A DNA stretch of 50,317 nucleotides from Bacteroidales bacterium (GCA_030695025.1 JAUYTX010000026.1:1-50317), one strand, 5' to 3'; shown: positions 1 through 9,606, counted from the stretch's first letter. Translations and numbers: made by a program. Notes: a model not told the origin generated them from the letters alone.

Positions 1-1480
1 CTTTATTGAAAAATTTATTTTGAACAAAATCTCTTATTCCAATTCTTTTATCCAGCTGCTTATAAGAGTAGATAAGTGAGATCAAAGATGCTGATATTGA
101 AATTCCATAAGCTGTTATACCTTGTAAAAAAACAAAAGAAAGGTAAGCAATCGTCGTGCAAAGCAGTAAAACAGAAAACATCCCAATCAGCTCTTTACTC
201 ATGTAATAATTATATAATCGCCTGTTCATAACATTAATTAAAACAAGATATATAACGTGCAGAATAACAAAGCCATATCCAAGACCAGTTAAACCACCCA
301 GATAGTAGCCTGCTGAACAAAAAATAAGAAAACTTAAATTTGTATAACCTCCCTCCATAAGAAAAAAGACTTTTTTATCCCCTTTTGCGTAAGAAATTGC
401 ACCAATAGAGTATGATGCTGCCTTAAAGATCATACCGAAAGCCAGCACTCTTATAAGTCCTGAAATGTGAAGAAACTCTTCTGACAACAGCACTCGTATC
501 ATTAACGGAGAGGCTATTATAAGAAGAATCAGAATAGGCGCCGCAATAAGAAGTGTAATTTCTGCCTGATGGTTAACCATCTCTCTTACCTTTGAATTGT
601 CGTCACTCACAGCTGCAAGACGAGGTTGGTAATCAATAATAATGGCGGTAAAAATAAGCCCTATTGACTGATTTGTTATATTCATGGCTGCCTGATAAAA
701 CCCAAGATCGGCAACAGATCCTTTACTGCTTATAAAAATGTTTAAAAGATAGTGGACGAATGAAGCTATTGCAGTTGTGGCCATCATTGCGACTCCCAGT
801 TTTACCATATCTCCTCCTTCGGAAATAGATTGCCTGAATGACATCTTTACATCTGTTTTTTTGTATTTTGAGGTGTAATACAGACTGAAAAGATAGGTTA
901 CAAATGCCGAAAGTATCAAAGCAGGAACAATCGCTTTAATTCCAAAAAAGTAATACAAAGGTACAGATACTAAAAGCGATACAGCAGATCCTGTTAGAGT
1001 CAGCTTTGCATAACCTTTATTATCTCTTGCTCCCCGCAGTATTGATCCGTTACCGGTTGAAAGAGTGTTAAAAAGGACCATCAGAGAGAGAAACAAAAAT
1101 GCAACAGTGTATTTGTTGCTTCCAAAAGTGGTGCTGCTGAGAAGAGGAGAAAAGAGCAAAACAGCAATCATACCCAGCAAGGCTGTAATATTAAGCCACC
1201 GGGAGAATACATGAATAATCCTTGAAATTTTCTCTTTGTTTCCACTTTCGACCGCTTGAGAAATATCCCTCACCGAACTGAAGTTTAATCCCAAACCTGT
1301 TACATTACCTATTATGGTCACCGATGATACAAACAGACTGTTTATACCCATACCGGAAGCACCCAACAGTAAAGCTATAACTTTACCCCGTAACAGATTT
1401 AAAATAACCTGAATAATCTGCACCCCTCCAAAAAGCGATGTAGCTTTAAAAACTTTTTTATATGATGTGTTTGCCTCCAA
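1..1480 (-). CDS. Wzx-type polysaccharide flippase, partial (3' end outside window)
   Basis: The reading frame is open from 1480 to the left edge, 493 codons, so the C-terminus is missing. It encodes a very hydrophobic protein beginning with a TTG codon (LEANTSYKKVFKATS...) followed by a first membrane helix and the GASGMGINSL segment, which resembles the N-terminus of Bacteroidota MATE/Wzx lipid-linked oligosaccharide flippases. Such proteins move undecaprenyl-linked repeat units across the inner membrane. The TTG start is chosen because the in-frame codon just before it is the stop of the upstream acetyltransferase, and the next in-frame ATG lies about 34 residues inside the first helix region. 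It is the last visible gene of the exopolysaccharide operon. Confidence 0.8.
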   Translation of the reverse strand, partial: MEANTSYKKVFKATSLFGGVQIIQVILNLLRGKVIALLLGASGMGINSLFVSSVTIIGNVTGLGLNFSSVRDISQAVESGNKEKISRIIHVFSRWLNITALLGMIAVLLFSPLLSSTTFGSNKYTVAFLFLSLMVLFNTLSTGNGSILRGARDNKGYAKLTLTGSAVSLLVSVPLYYFFGIKAIVPALILSAFVTYLFSLYYTSKYKKTDVKMSFRQSISEGGDMVKLGVAMMATTAIASFVHYLLNIFISSKGSVADLGFYQAAMNITNQSIGLIFTAIIIDYQPRLAAVSDDNSKVREMVNHQAEITLLIAAPILILLIIASPLMIRVLLSEEFLHISGLIRVLAFGMIFKAASYSIGAISYAKGDKKVFFLMEGGYTNLSFLIFCSAGYYLGGLTGLGYGFVILHVIYLVLINVMNRRLYNYYMSKELIGMFSVLLLCTTIAYLSFVFLQGITAYGISISASLISLIYSYKQLDKRIGIRDFVQNKFFNK

Positions 1481-2110
1481 CTATTGAGTGCTTGAATTGT
1501 AACGCTCCCATTCACCACTTGAATGGTTGTATTGCTTTATCACCTTTGCCGGATTTCCTGCAACAATGCTAAATGGCGGAACATCTTTGTTAACAAGAGA
1601 GCAAGCGGCAATAATACTGTGTTTCCCGATTGTAACTCCTTTTGTTATTACAGCATTTGCTCCAATCCACACATCATCTTCTATATTAATTAATGATGTA
1701 GACACTCCTTGTTTACTGATGGTTATGTTGCACTCTTTGTAGTTATGATCAAGCCCTGACAGGACAACACCCTGAGCAATAATTACATTATTCCCTATTG
1801 ATACCGGACCAATGATCACATTTCCCAAACCTGCTCTTGACTCCTTGCCAATTATTACATCTCCAACCATATTATTTACAATAGAAAAATCCTCAATAAC
1901 AGATCTTTCACCAAGAGAGAACCGGTTAAACGGCACCAAATCTTTTCTTACACTTCTGTAAATGACCGACCCTCTGCCTCTGGATGTATAGAATCTCATA
2001 AAAAGTCTAAGCCAAACTCTGGGTCTGGTTTTTATGGGGTGAACCATGAGGTTTAATACAAGCTCTTTAAGCCTGGGATTGGATTTGACTCTATCTTTTA
2101 TATTGCTCAT
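1481..2110 (-). CDS. Left-handed beta-helix O-acetyltransferase
   Basis: A 209-residue protein whose C-terminal two thirds consist of hexapeptide repeats (for example the IIGPVSIGNNVIIAQG and IEDDVWIGANAVITKG segments) ending in the SIVAGNPAKVIK signature of the serine/colanic-acid acetyltransferase superfamily. Family members transfer acetyl from acetyl-CoA to sugars; the acceptor here is probably a sugar of the polysaccharide repeat unit, inferred only from context. The ATG at 2110 (MSNIKDRVKSN) is preferred over an in-frame ATG 40 codons upstream, because the extra residues lie wholly inside the previous gene and look like a shadow frame. It overlaps the upstream glycosyltransferase by 20 bp and its stop directly abuts the flippase start. 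Confidence 0.85.
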   Translation of the reverse strand: MSNIKDRVKSNPRLKELVLNLMVHPIKTRPRVWLRLFMRFYTSRGRGSVIYRSVRKDLVPFNRFSLGERSVIEDFSIVNNMVGDVIIGKESRAGLGNVIIGPVSIGNNVIIAQGVVLSGLDHNYKECNITISKQGVSTSLINIEDDVWIGANAVITKGVTIGKHSIIAACSLVNKDVPPFSIVAGNPAKVIKQYNHSSGEWERYNSSTQ

Positions 2111-3224
2111 TGTAAATAGTTTTATAAATATCCAGCAGACTTTGTGCACAGTTTTTCCATGAGAATGCTTTGATTCTCTCTTTTCCCCTGGCAACCATGA
2201 CCCTGTAAAAATCTGGGTTCTCAAGTTCAATTATTGCATTGGCAATCTGATAGGGCATTTCCGGAGAAACAAGAACTGCCGCATCTGATGCAACCTCCGG
2301 CATTGCTGAAACATTTGATGTGATAACCGGTGTTTCACATGCCATGGATTCAAGAATTGGTATCCCGAAACTCTCCCTTAATGATGGGTATAGGAACGCA
2401 AAAGCGCCTGAATATATCGCCGGCAGATGATTATTTGGGATATAACCCGGCGCATAAATGTAATCTTTGATGTGTGAAATACCCTCTTTTGCCAGAATCT
2501 TATTTATGTAGTCTTTATCAAGGTCAGCAACCAATAGTGGTAGTTTTTTTTCGGATTTTTCAAGATAGATACTGTACGCTTTAAAAACATTTTCAGTGTT
2601 TTTTTTAGGATCAGTATTGCCTAAAAAAAAGAGGTAGCTTGCATGGTTAATATATGCAGAGGTAATCTGATTGAAGTCATCAACTCTCTTAAAATGAGAG
2701 CCAAATCCGTTATAAACAGAAATAACTTTATCGTCATCAAGGTTTAGCCTCTTTTTTATTACCCCAGCTTCATAATTGGATACAGTTATGATCTTTTTAC
2801 ATTGAGGAATTATTGCCGGTACTACCAATTTACGATAATACCAACCCATTGTCTGATATAAAGAGGCGTTTGACTTTACTCTCTTTTCAAGAAAAATAAT
2901 GTCATGAAGCGTCAGCACAAGAGGTGTGCTGCAAAAGACAGGCGCAGTGTTAGATGTACAGTGCAGTATGTCTGGTTTTATCTTTTTTACAGCACGCAAA
3001 AGTGCCACCTGTTCCCAAAAAGGATAGAGCGGAGCTTTTACTCTTACAATATGAAAGTTGTCTGTCTCTTGCAAAACAGCCTCATCGTCTCCGGGAGATA
3101 CAATTATAAAGTATTCATTCTCTTTGTCAAGCTTTTGCAGCTCACGAACAGATTCCAGAGCAACAAAGTCCATCCCGTGCTTCTTTTTCCTGAAAATTCT
3201 CTGTGCCTCTATTGCTATTTTCAT
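2091..3224 (-). CDS. Glycosyltransferase family 4 (GT-B fold)
   Basis: A 377-residue cytoplasmic glycosyltransferase with two Rossmann halves. The C-terminal half has the nucleotide-sugar binding signature ESFGIPILESMACETPV (about residues 284-300) with the Glu-x7-Glu pair, and GNTDPKKN (about 202-209) supplies the conserved Lys of GT4 enzymes. The N-terminal half includes the PDILHCTSNTAP segment and a TLHD motif. It most likely adds one sugar with retention of configuration to the lipid-linked repeat unit; donor and linkage cannot be told. It starts 1 nt after the stop of the upstream membrane glycosyltransferase, so the two are likely translationally coupled. Confidence 0.88.
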   Translation of the reverse strand: MKIAIEAQRIFRKKKHGMDFVALESVRELQKLDKENEYFIIVSPGDDEAVLQETDNFHIVRVKAPLYPFWEQVALLRAVKKIKPDILHCTSNTAPVFCSTPLVLTLHDIIFLEKRVKSNASLYQTMGWYYRKLVVPAIIPQCKKIITVSNYEAGVIKKRLNLDDDKVISVYNGFGSHFKRVDDFNQITSAYINHASYLFFLGNTDPKKNTENVFKAYSIYLEKSEKKLPLLVADLDKDYINKILAKEGISHIKDYIYAPGYIPNNHLPAIYSGAFAFLYPSLRESFGIPILESMACETPVITSNVSAMPEVASDAAVLVSPEMPYQIANAIIELENPDFYRVMVARGKERIKAFSWKNCAQSLLDIYKTIYNEQYKR

Positions 3225-3225
3225 A

Positions 3226-4392
3226 TCACTCTCCTTTTGTAGTGTGAATAAATTTTTTGTTTACGCCCTTCAGGCGAAACATATTAATTGCCATAAGCAT
3301 AAATAGTAAAGGGACTCTTTTGATTGCTCTGATGCTCTCCTTTGTAACCAGATGGTCAGGAGTTGCCAGTGCAAAAGAGAGTGTTAATAGCATAAAAGAG
3401 AGCCACCATTTAATAGAAAGTCTCCAGTCATAAAGTGATGTAAAAATGGCAAATATGACAATCAACCCAAGCGTTACAACCCGTGGAAGCAAAGTCCACT
3501 GAAAAAGTTTATCAATATAATCTATCCTCCCATTCATAATCGCTCCGGGTAGATCTTTAATACCGGTAAAAAGAGATCCAAACTGAGCAGCAAGCCACCT
3601 GCGTCGTTGGTTGTAAAACACCACTTTATTCCTGGTCTTTTCGTCATAAACCGGCACATGGTCAAGATAGTCAATATATACCCCCTCTTTTAACAGCAAC
3701 AATTCAAGCTCTTTATCCTCGCCGGCAGTAGATAGCTTTGTGACATTTTTCGAGAACCATTTATAGCTGAAGGCCATCCCTGAACCTATGAGTGCAGACG
3801 AAAGTCCCATATTAACGTGCCCCTTTCTGAAAATTGAGTTGTTAATCTCCTCACTTATTGCATCCAGTAAGGCTATGTCTCCGTTAATGTTTTTTGCGGT
3901 TCTGTGAGCCTGAACTGCAGTTGAACCGGAATAGAATGCATTGTTAATTTCGTTAAAGAACTCTTTGCCAATAATATTATCGGAATCAAGTATTACTACA
4001 ATGTCAAATTTTTTGTCCTCTAAGTTATCAATCGCAAAGTTGAGTGCATAGGCTTTTGAGCTTTTTTCGGGGTTAATTGTAAAGAGGGTAATCGGTTGGT
4101 TTGATAGCCATTCGTTAGTCTCCTCTTCCATTTTGTCTGATATAACCACTGTCAACAGTTTATCTCCCGGATAGTCAGATGCCAGGACTGAATTAACTGA
4201 ATCCCTAATTACGCTGTCGTCTTTATAGGAGGGGATGAGAATCAGAAATCTCATTTTTTTTGCAGCAATCTTGTATTTGCGCCCACTTCTCATAGCAGAA
4301 GAGAGTGAGAAAATAAATATATAAAATACAGATATTGCTGTTATTATATGAACGACAACATCAATAATTTGTATAATTTTTATAATTCCCAT
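3226..4392 (-). CDS. Membrane-anchored family 2 glycosyltransferase
   Basis: A 388-residue processive-type GT2 protein. It has an N-terminal membrane helix (about 11-31), a GT-A domain with DSDN (136-139, metal/nucleotide binding), AGED (223-226, catalytic base region) and QRRRW (262-266, acceptor site), then about three C-terminal membrane helices (300-380). This arrangement resembles the cellulose synthase/hyaluronan/chitin synthase superfamily, although it is short for a synthase and may instead add a single sugar. It lies between another GT2 and a GT4 in the exopolysaccharide operon with spacings of 2 and 1 nt, so co-translation is likely. The sugar and acceptor are unknown. Confidence 0.86.
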   Translation of the reverse strand: MGIIKIIQIIDVVVHIITAISVFYIFIFSLSSAMRSGRKYKIAAKKMRFLILIPSYKDDSVIRDSVNSVLASDYPGDKLLTVVISDKMEEETNEWLSNQPITLFTINPEKSSKAYALNFAIDNLEDKKFDIVVILDSDNIIGKEFFNEINNAFYSGSTAVQAHRTAKNINGDIALLDAISEEINNSIFRKGHVNMGLSSALIGSGMAFSYKWFSKNVTKLSTAGEDKELELLLLKEGVYIDYLDHVPVYDEKTRNKVVFYNQRRRWLAAQFGSLFTGIKDLPGAIMNGRIDYIDKLFQWTLLPRVVTLGLIVIFAIFTSLYDWRLSIKWWLSFMLLTLSFALATPDHLVTKESIRAIKRVPLLFMLMAINMFRLKGVNKKFIHTTKGE

Positions 4393-4394
4393 TC

Positions 4395-5282
4395 TTACAT
4401 TTTAATAAAATCAGCCACGCCTTTAAAAACTGCTCCTGCAAGATCCAATCTTTTTTTGAAAAGTGATAGAATTATCTCCTTGGTACTAGCAATGGCAATA
4501 AGGTAAATATAAGATAAAATTCTGACAGCACCCCTTCTGTTTTTCTTTGCAAATAAGAGGCGGTTCCGGGCGAGATAATATCTTTTCAAAGGGCTGTCCA
4601 ATCCTGTGCTCATACTCTCTTTATGTACAATGAGTGACTGGGGTAAATACCAAAGTTTATACCCTTTTTCCCTAAATCTCATCCCCCAGTCAAGCTCTTC
4701 GTAGTAAAGAAAATAATCTTCAGACATTAGTCCCACCTGGTCAAGAGCCTCTCTGCTTATCATTATTGCGGCGCCATGGTTAAATGCTGTTTCATGAGGG
4801 GTATCAAACTGGCCATAGTCAGCCTGGGAGTATCCCTCTATATGATTTCTCAAGGTAATGGGAGTAAGATCGGAATACCCTGCAAACTGAATTGTTCGGG
4901 GAGGATTAAGAAAGTGTATCTTAGGTGAGACAGCACCCACATGAGGGTTTTTATCCATAAATTTGACAAGTTCCATAACAGAATCATCAGGAAGCAAAGT
5001 GTCATTATTAATAAGCATTACATAGCGCCCGTGTGAGCTTAAAATGCCTAAATTGTTGCCCCCGGCAAAACCAAGATTTTTCTCGCTTCTGATAAAATAA
5101 AATTCGGGAAATTCCTCTTTTAAAGCAGATGCCTCATCACTTTTAGATCCGTTATCTACAATTATCGCCTCATATCTTACATCACCAAGAAACATCTTCA
5201 TACTAAGAAGAAGCTCTCGTGTATGTTTTATGCCATTAAAATTGACAGTAACAAATGATATGTCAGGCAGAATATTGTTCAT
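4395..5282 (-). CDS. Family 2 glycosyltransferase, rhamnosyltransferase-like
   Basis: A 295-residue inverting GT-A glycosyltransferase. Visible motifs are VDNGS (42-46), NLGFAGGNN (69-77), the metal-binding INNDT (91-95), a GAAIMISREA acceptor segment (170-179) and YYEELDWGMR (193-202), the pattern of WbbL/RfbF-type rhamnosyltransferases. A hydrophobic C-terminal segment may lie on the membrane surface. It probably adds a deoxyhexose to the repeat unit, but donor specificity is an inference. Its 5' end overlaps the 3' end of the polymerase gene by 20 bp. Confidence 0.87.
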   Translation of the reverse strand: MNNILPDISFVTVNFNGIKHTRELLLSMKMFLGDVRYEAIIVDNGSKSDEASALKEEFPEFYFIRSEKNLGFAGGNNLGILSSHGRYVMLINNDTLLPDDSVMELVKFMDKNPHVGAVSPKIHFLNPPRTIQFAGYSDLTPITLRNHIEGYSQADYGQFDTPHETAFNHGAAIMISREALDQVGLMSEDYFLYYEELDWGMRFREKGYKLWYLPQSLIVHKESMSTGLDSPLKRYYLARNRLLFAKKNRRGAVRILSYIYLIAIASTKEIILSLFKKRLDLAGAVFKGVADFIKM

Positions 5283-6720
5283 TTATAAGTTCTTTTTCAA
5301 TTCTCGGGCTGATAAAGACTATGGTCATACAGATAAAAGTGATAAATGCAAAGGGAAACTGGCCCAAAATTTCAATTGAATAGGCTGCAGTATAAATACC
5401 CGAAATACCACATAATATTGCGGTCACAATCCCTTTTATTTCGGTTGTTTTCAATCTGAACATGACGAGAAATGAGCCGTGAAGGAGAATATACATGAGT
5501 ATCAGCAAATGTAAAATAAGACCTACAATTCCTGTCTCAACCCATATCATTACGTACCAGGAGTCACTTGGAATAATTGCCAGTACCGGATCGGGCATAT
5601 ATGATGTTGCACTGCCACGGCTCATTCCCAAGCCTGCCCCCAGTGGCTTATCCCTCATGTATATCTTTAAAATCCTTTGATTTTCAAACCTGACAAGCAA
5701 CGAAGGGTCTTCAGGGTTAAATGCAGATCTCATCCTTCGTATATATTGATTCCCTTGTCCGTAGCTTGTCTCACTCAAAAACCAGTAACCTCCCGCAACA
5801 AAGAGAGTTGTAATAATTATTATCTTAAAATTTTTTGAAAGAAACGCAAAAGCTACTAGTCCAATAAATGGTACAGCAAGAGAACCCCTCGTGCCTGAAA
5901 TTATCATTCCGTAAGCGCAAATCGCTGCAGTAACTGCCAGAAATATCCTAAGCTTGTACTCTTTAATATATATGGCAGCTATCCCGAATACCAGCATAGA
6001 AAAGGCTATTCCGGTACCAAAATTGGCTGCATCGGTAAATATTGAAAAGTATCTTATGCCTGAATAGATTATGTGAGTTGTTCTGCCTCCTGCGTCGAGC
6101 CACCTTTGCTCTGCAAAGTCAAACCCAAAGGTTTTCTGTATAAAGGCCTTCAAAACGGCAAAGATCGAGAGCAGAGCCCAAAGAATAAGTATCTTTCTTA
6201 TATGCTTGTACTTTGAAACAAACAGAGATGTTAATAGCACTATTATGAAGAAGTACATACCAACTCCTCTGACAGAGGTTGCCCATGCAACTATGCTTGA
6301 TGAACTTGGATTAAAGGCCTGCAATACACAGTAAATTAGCCAGATAAAAGAGAGGAGAGTGAGTAGATGAAGTGAATACTTAAAATTCAGAGGACCATCT
6401 TTTCTAAAAACCTGCAGAATAACAACAAGTATTACCACAATAAGAGTCATATCCATGAAGATACCCGGAGCTAAAGAGTGTATATATCTGGACAATCCCG
6501 ATATAAGGTAGTTGATGGTAAAGAGTGACAAAAATGCTAAAAAAGGTCTCTCAATAAGGAATAACAATATGAGCAACGATGCCGGAAGCAGATAAAGTAT
6601 CATCCCGGCAGAGGTCCCGAATTTGAGATTTACGATTGTTGCAAAAGCAGTAAGCAGCAGTACCGTTATATAAACCAGGGCTGCACCAAGGTTTGAGGAA
6701 ATATTTTTAAAGACCTCCAC
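5263..6720 (-). CDS. O-antigen polymerase/ligase-family membrane protein (Wzy-like)
   Basis: A 485-residue integral membrane protein with roughly eleven to twelve predicted helices and a larger extracytoplasmic loop (about 320-390), which contains RFENQRILKIYMRDKPLGAGLG, a pattern typical of the Wzy_C/O-antigen ligase domain. Members polymerise or ligate undecaprenyl-linked glycans in the periplasm. The position next to the Wzc-like chain-length gene and upstream of glycosyltransferases and a Wzx flippase favours the polymerase role, although a lipid-A ligase role cannot be excluded. It is separated from the upstream chain-length gene by 7 nt. Confidence 0.8.
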   Translation of the reverse strand: MEVFKNISSNLGAALVYITVLLLTAFATIVNLKFGTSAGMILYLLPASLLILLFLIERPFLAFLSLFTINYLISGLSRYIHSLAPGIFMDMTLIVVILVVILQVFRKDGPLNFKYSLHLLTLLSFIWLIYCVLQAFNPSSSSIVAWATSVRGVGMYFFIIVLLTSLFVSKYKHIRKILILWALLSIFAVLKAFIQKTFGFDFAEQRWLDAGGRTTHIIYSGIRYFSIFTDAANFGTGIAFSMLVFGIAAIYIKEYKLRIFLAVTAAICAYGMIISGTRGSLAVPFIGLVAFAFLSKNFKIIIITTLFVAGGYWFLSETSYGQGNQYIRRMRSAFNPEDPSLLVRFENQRILKIYMRDKPLGAGLGMSRGSATSYMPDPVLAIIPSDSWYVMIWVETGIVGLILHLLILMYILLHGSFLVMFRLKTTEIKGIVTAILCGISGIYTAAYSIEILGQFPFAFITFICMTIVFISPRIEKELINEQYSA

Positions 6721-6727
6721 CTCTTCA

Positions 6728-8881
6728 TTATTTTGAAGTTAAACCAAACTGCTTAAATCTGTAAAAGATACTGCGCCTCTTTGAAAGAGGAGGGAGCAGA
6801 CCCAGGAAGCTTTCGGCTGCTTCGCGTTTAGTATTGGTGAGATATAGCATCAACGGAGTCTCCTCTGCCTGTTCTTTAAGCCTTTCAAATGCGATTTTGT
6901 CTATATCTTTCCAAACTTTGTCTGCCCTTACTAATAATAGATTTAACGAGGCCTCTCTGAGCAAACCTACAGGAATTGCTGAATACTTGACAGGCTTATG
7001 CTCAACTATAATAATATCCTCGTTTTCATAATCATACAGTTGTGAAAGGTTGCTTGAAAGGATAAAGTCTCTCGATTCACTTGTTATGGTGTCGTGCCAT
7101 GATATAACCCTTACTCTCAATCCTCTTTCTGTCCAAAACTCCTGAAGAAACGAGATTAAAGTGCTTTTTCCGGCATCTTCATCAGTACTGATAAAATTAA
7201 TTATATCGGGCCTCATTACGGGATTAAGGTACGGGACAATAACATTTGCCAGATATGCGGTAGCTATCCTCTCGTACTCGCTATTGAATGCCCTGTATCT
7301 GAACGTTTGCTTCTGAGGGAAGGCACCAAGTACTTTTGCAGGGATAAGTCTCTCTGCGCGTCTTCTGTCTCTTACGGTGCGGTCCAGTAATTCAACAAGG
7401 ATAAAGAAAGCTAGCAACAAAAGAAATGTTCCGACAAAAGTAGACCCTACAATATATTTTCTTGCTGTTGGTATAGCTGATACCGGAAACAACGGAGGAT
7501 TTATCGGCTTTAAGTTAGCAGATGTCATCTGAAGTGTCTTCTGTCTCATCAATGCCGTGTTCAGACTTTGTAATGTAGAAAGGTATGAGTGCTCCAGAAA
7601 CCCTATATCACGTTCCATCCTTTTGAGGGTGGACCCTATGGGTGAGAATGTGACATATTGATCTTCCATCCCCTTCTTAACCTCCTCCATAACTTTAAGC
7701 TCAGCCAAAGCTTTTGTTTTGTTAATAGTCTCAGCTATCCATTGATCGACATATACTGTTGTTGCAATTCCGTCTTTAGTGTATCGCTTCTCACCAATCT
7801 CAGTGGAAATTCGTCTCAGATCATTTTCGGCAACTTTTAATCTCGCTTTATAATCTTCAAGAAGAGCAGAATAGCTGGAAATTGAATCCCTTTTATACAT
7901 CTCAATTCTGGCAATATGATTGGTTAGGGAATTGACAGTATTGAGTTTATCAATAAATATTGTGTTGTTTTCAATGAGTTGTGTCTGGTCTTTTATCTTA
8001 ATTTCTAACTCTTTGACAATATCTGTTGATCCAGAATATCTCAGAAGGGCATCATTATATAACAGATCATAATCTCTTGATTGAGCTGATATGATTTTAG
8101 TCTGCTCGTCGTAGTTAATTACTTTGTTTTCAATATAATATTCTGTAAGAGCGTCTTCTGTTTGTCGTAATTTTTTGCTGATTATCTCCAGTTCATTTTT
8201 GAAGTAATCTACCACATTATTTGTCTCTCCGTACCTTAGAAGTGCATATTGGTTTACAATCTCTTCATTAAGAATCAAGAGAGTGTTATATGCAATTCCG
8301 GGATCATTTGCAGCATATTTTATTTCGAGCATATCGCTGTTAAAAACCCTTTTAACCTCAATTCTACTTAGAGCGCTGTAGCTGTAGTGAATATGATACC
8401 AGTTAAAAAGACCATAAACAAAATTGTCGGGAGAGGCCTTTTCGTATGATTTTAAATTTTCAATTGTTTTCTCTGCAGATGTTGGGTCAATAAGAGCTTT
8501 AACCTCCCTTGGCGTAATTCGCAAAAGCTTTCTATAGTTTGCTGCAGTGATATAGTTGTTATCTTTAGTCGTGTCTCCCAAGATCATGTGCTGTGCGTAA
8601 AGTTTGAACGACACCTCTCTGAGAGTGCTTTTAGACTTTAATATACTGATAAGGTTATCCATCCCGTTATTAATGGCGAACCAGTCTGTTCTCGAAGACT
8701 CCAAACCGCTTTCAACAGAATATCCCGATGCAATGCCGGTATATAAAGTTGTGCTTACCTCATAATACCTTTCAAGGTTACTTGTCTTTTGAATGGCATA
8801 TATAGTGGTAAGAACAGGAATTGCTATCAGCCAAAACCTGATTCTGTAAAGCATTTTTATAACCTGAGAAACAACTTCCAT
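6728..8881 (-). CDS. Wzc/Wzz-like polysaccharide copolymerase with degenerate kinase domain
   Basis: A 717-residue inner-membrane protein. It has an N-terminal helix (FWLIAIPVLTTIYAI, about 15-30), a long periplasmic region rich in predicted coiled coil, a second helix (about 475-500) and a cytoplasmic C-terminal domain. The C-domain aligns by position with bacterial tyrosine kinases of the Wzc type, but the Walker A region reads STDEDAGKST (about 565-574), the Walker B-like strand is IIIVEHKP rather than a typical LIDTPP, and no tyrosine cluster is present at the C-terminus. It probably sets chain length or bridges polymerase and exporter without canonical autokinase cycling. The neighbouring TolC-like gene starts just upstream. 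Confidence 0.8.
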   Translation of the reverse strand: MEVVSQVIKMLYRIRFWLIAIPVLTTIYAIQKTSNLERYYEVSTTLYTGIASGYSVESGLESSRTDWFAINNGMDNLISILKSKSTLREVSFKLYAQHMILGDTTKDNNYITAANYRKLLRITPREVKALIDPTSAEKTIENLKSYEKASPDNFVYGLFNWYHIHYSYSALSRIEVKRVFNSDMLEIKYAANDPGIAYNTLLILNEEIVNQYALLRYGETNNVVDYFKNELEIISKKLRQTEDALTEYYIENKVINYDEQTKIISAQSRDYDLLYNDALLRYSGSTDIVKELEIKIKDQTQLIENNTIFIDKLNTVNSLTNHIARIEMYKRDSISSYSALLEDYKARLKVAENDLRRISTEIGEKRYTKDGIATTVYVDQWIAETINKTKALAELKVMEEVKKGMEDQYVTFSPIGSTLKRMERDIGFLEHSYLSTLQSLNTALMRQKTLQMTSANLKPINPPLFPVSAIPTARKYIVGSTFVGTFLLLLAFFILVELLDRTVRDRRRAERLIPAKVLGAFPQKQTFRYRAFNSEYERIATAYLANVIVPYLNPVMRPDIINFISTDEDAGKSTLISFLQEFWTERGLRVRVISWHDTITSESRDFILSSNLSQLYDYENEDIIIVEHKPVKYSAIPVGLLREASLNLLLVRADKVWKDIDKIAFERLKEQAEETPLMLYLTNTKREAAESFLGLLPPLSKRRSIFYRFKQFGLTSK

Positions 8882-8883
8882 AG

Positions 8884-9600
8884 TTACTTGCTTATTATCT
8901 TAATATTAGACAATATTTCGAGACTTAAAATGGAACTATACAATTGTGCTTTTATTCTTTCAAGCTGTAAAAAAGCCTGAGTTTGCTGACTTTTGGCTAC
9001 TCCAAGCATCTGAGCCGTAGCAGCCCCCATTATGTAATCTCTTTGTATAGATTCAAACTGAGCGGAAGCAAAAGAGTATTGTTCAATAGTAATTTTAAGG
9101 CTATTTCTCATCTCAATGGCAACTGTGTAACCCTGAATTATTTTGAGTTTCTGATCATTATGCCACATGTCCCTCTCTTTAAGAGTCTCCTGAATCTTCA
9201 GCTGCTGTCTTTTTATGCGGTTTCTTCTGTCAAAAAGCCTGTCGAGAGGTATTCTCGCAGAGGCACCTATGTTGTACCAAAGTTGCTCCCCGGCAGAATA
9301 CTGATAGACTAAAGGGTAGTCAGAGCCAATATCGGTGTAGGAGTTAATCCCAATTACTCCGTATTGATAAGTTCCTAATAGGTTTATATATTCCAGCCAC
9401 CTACGTCTCTCTGTTTTTAGTGAAAGTTCCTCACCCTCCATACGGTAGTTGTAAAATTCAACGGTAGGTCCCTTTTTTGCTCCCTCAAAAAGCTCATCAA
9501 GCGACGGTAGTTTAAGATTAACAAGATCCTCTGAGAGCTCCTGTGCCCTGAGAGTAGTTATCGAAAAAACTACCAATAGCGAAATAAGTAAAACCCTCAT
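8884..9600 (-). CDS. Short TolC-like outer-membrane protein
   Basis: A 238-residue protein with a signal peptide (MRVLLISLLVVFSITTLRAQ). It then shows a short beta-prone segment with many Tyr/Trp residues (about 65-110) between two long amphipathic helical stretches (about 40-65 and 115-230), as in one structural repeat of TolC. Typical TolC/OEP proteins have two such repeats in about 420-480 residues, so this one is about half size and could hexamerise instead of trimerise, or serve another role. It lies 2 nt from the Wzc-like gene, consistent with a part in polymer export across the outer membrane. Confidence 0.65.
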   Translation of the reverse strand: MRVLLISLLVVFSITTLRAQELSEDLVNLKLPSLDELFEGAKKGPTVEFYNYRMEGEELSLKTERRRWLEYINLLGTYQYGVIGINSYTDIGSDYPLVYQYSAGEQLWYNIGASARIPLDRLFDRRNRIKRQQLKIQETLKERDMWHNDQKLKIIQGYTVAIEMRNSLKITIEQYSFASAQFESIQRDYIMGAATAQMLGVAKSQQTQAFLQLERIKAQLYSSILSLEILSNIKIISK

Positions 9601-9606
9601 ATAATT

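Noticed and set aside
1481-2230. Long form of the acetyltransferase starting at 2230
   Set aside because: The extra 40 residues lie within the 3' end of the upstream glycosyltransferase gene and do not resemble the family N-terminus; the ATG at 2110 gives a normal protein.
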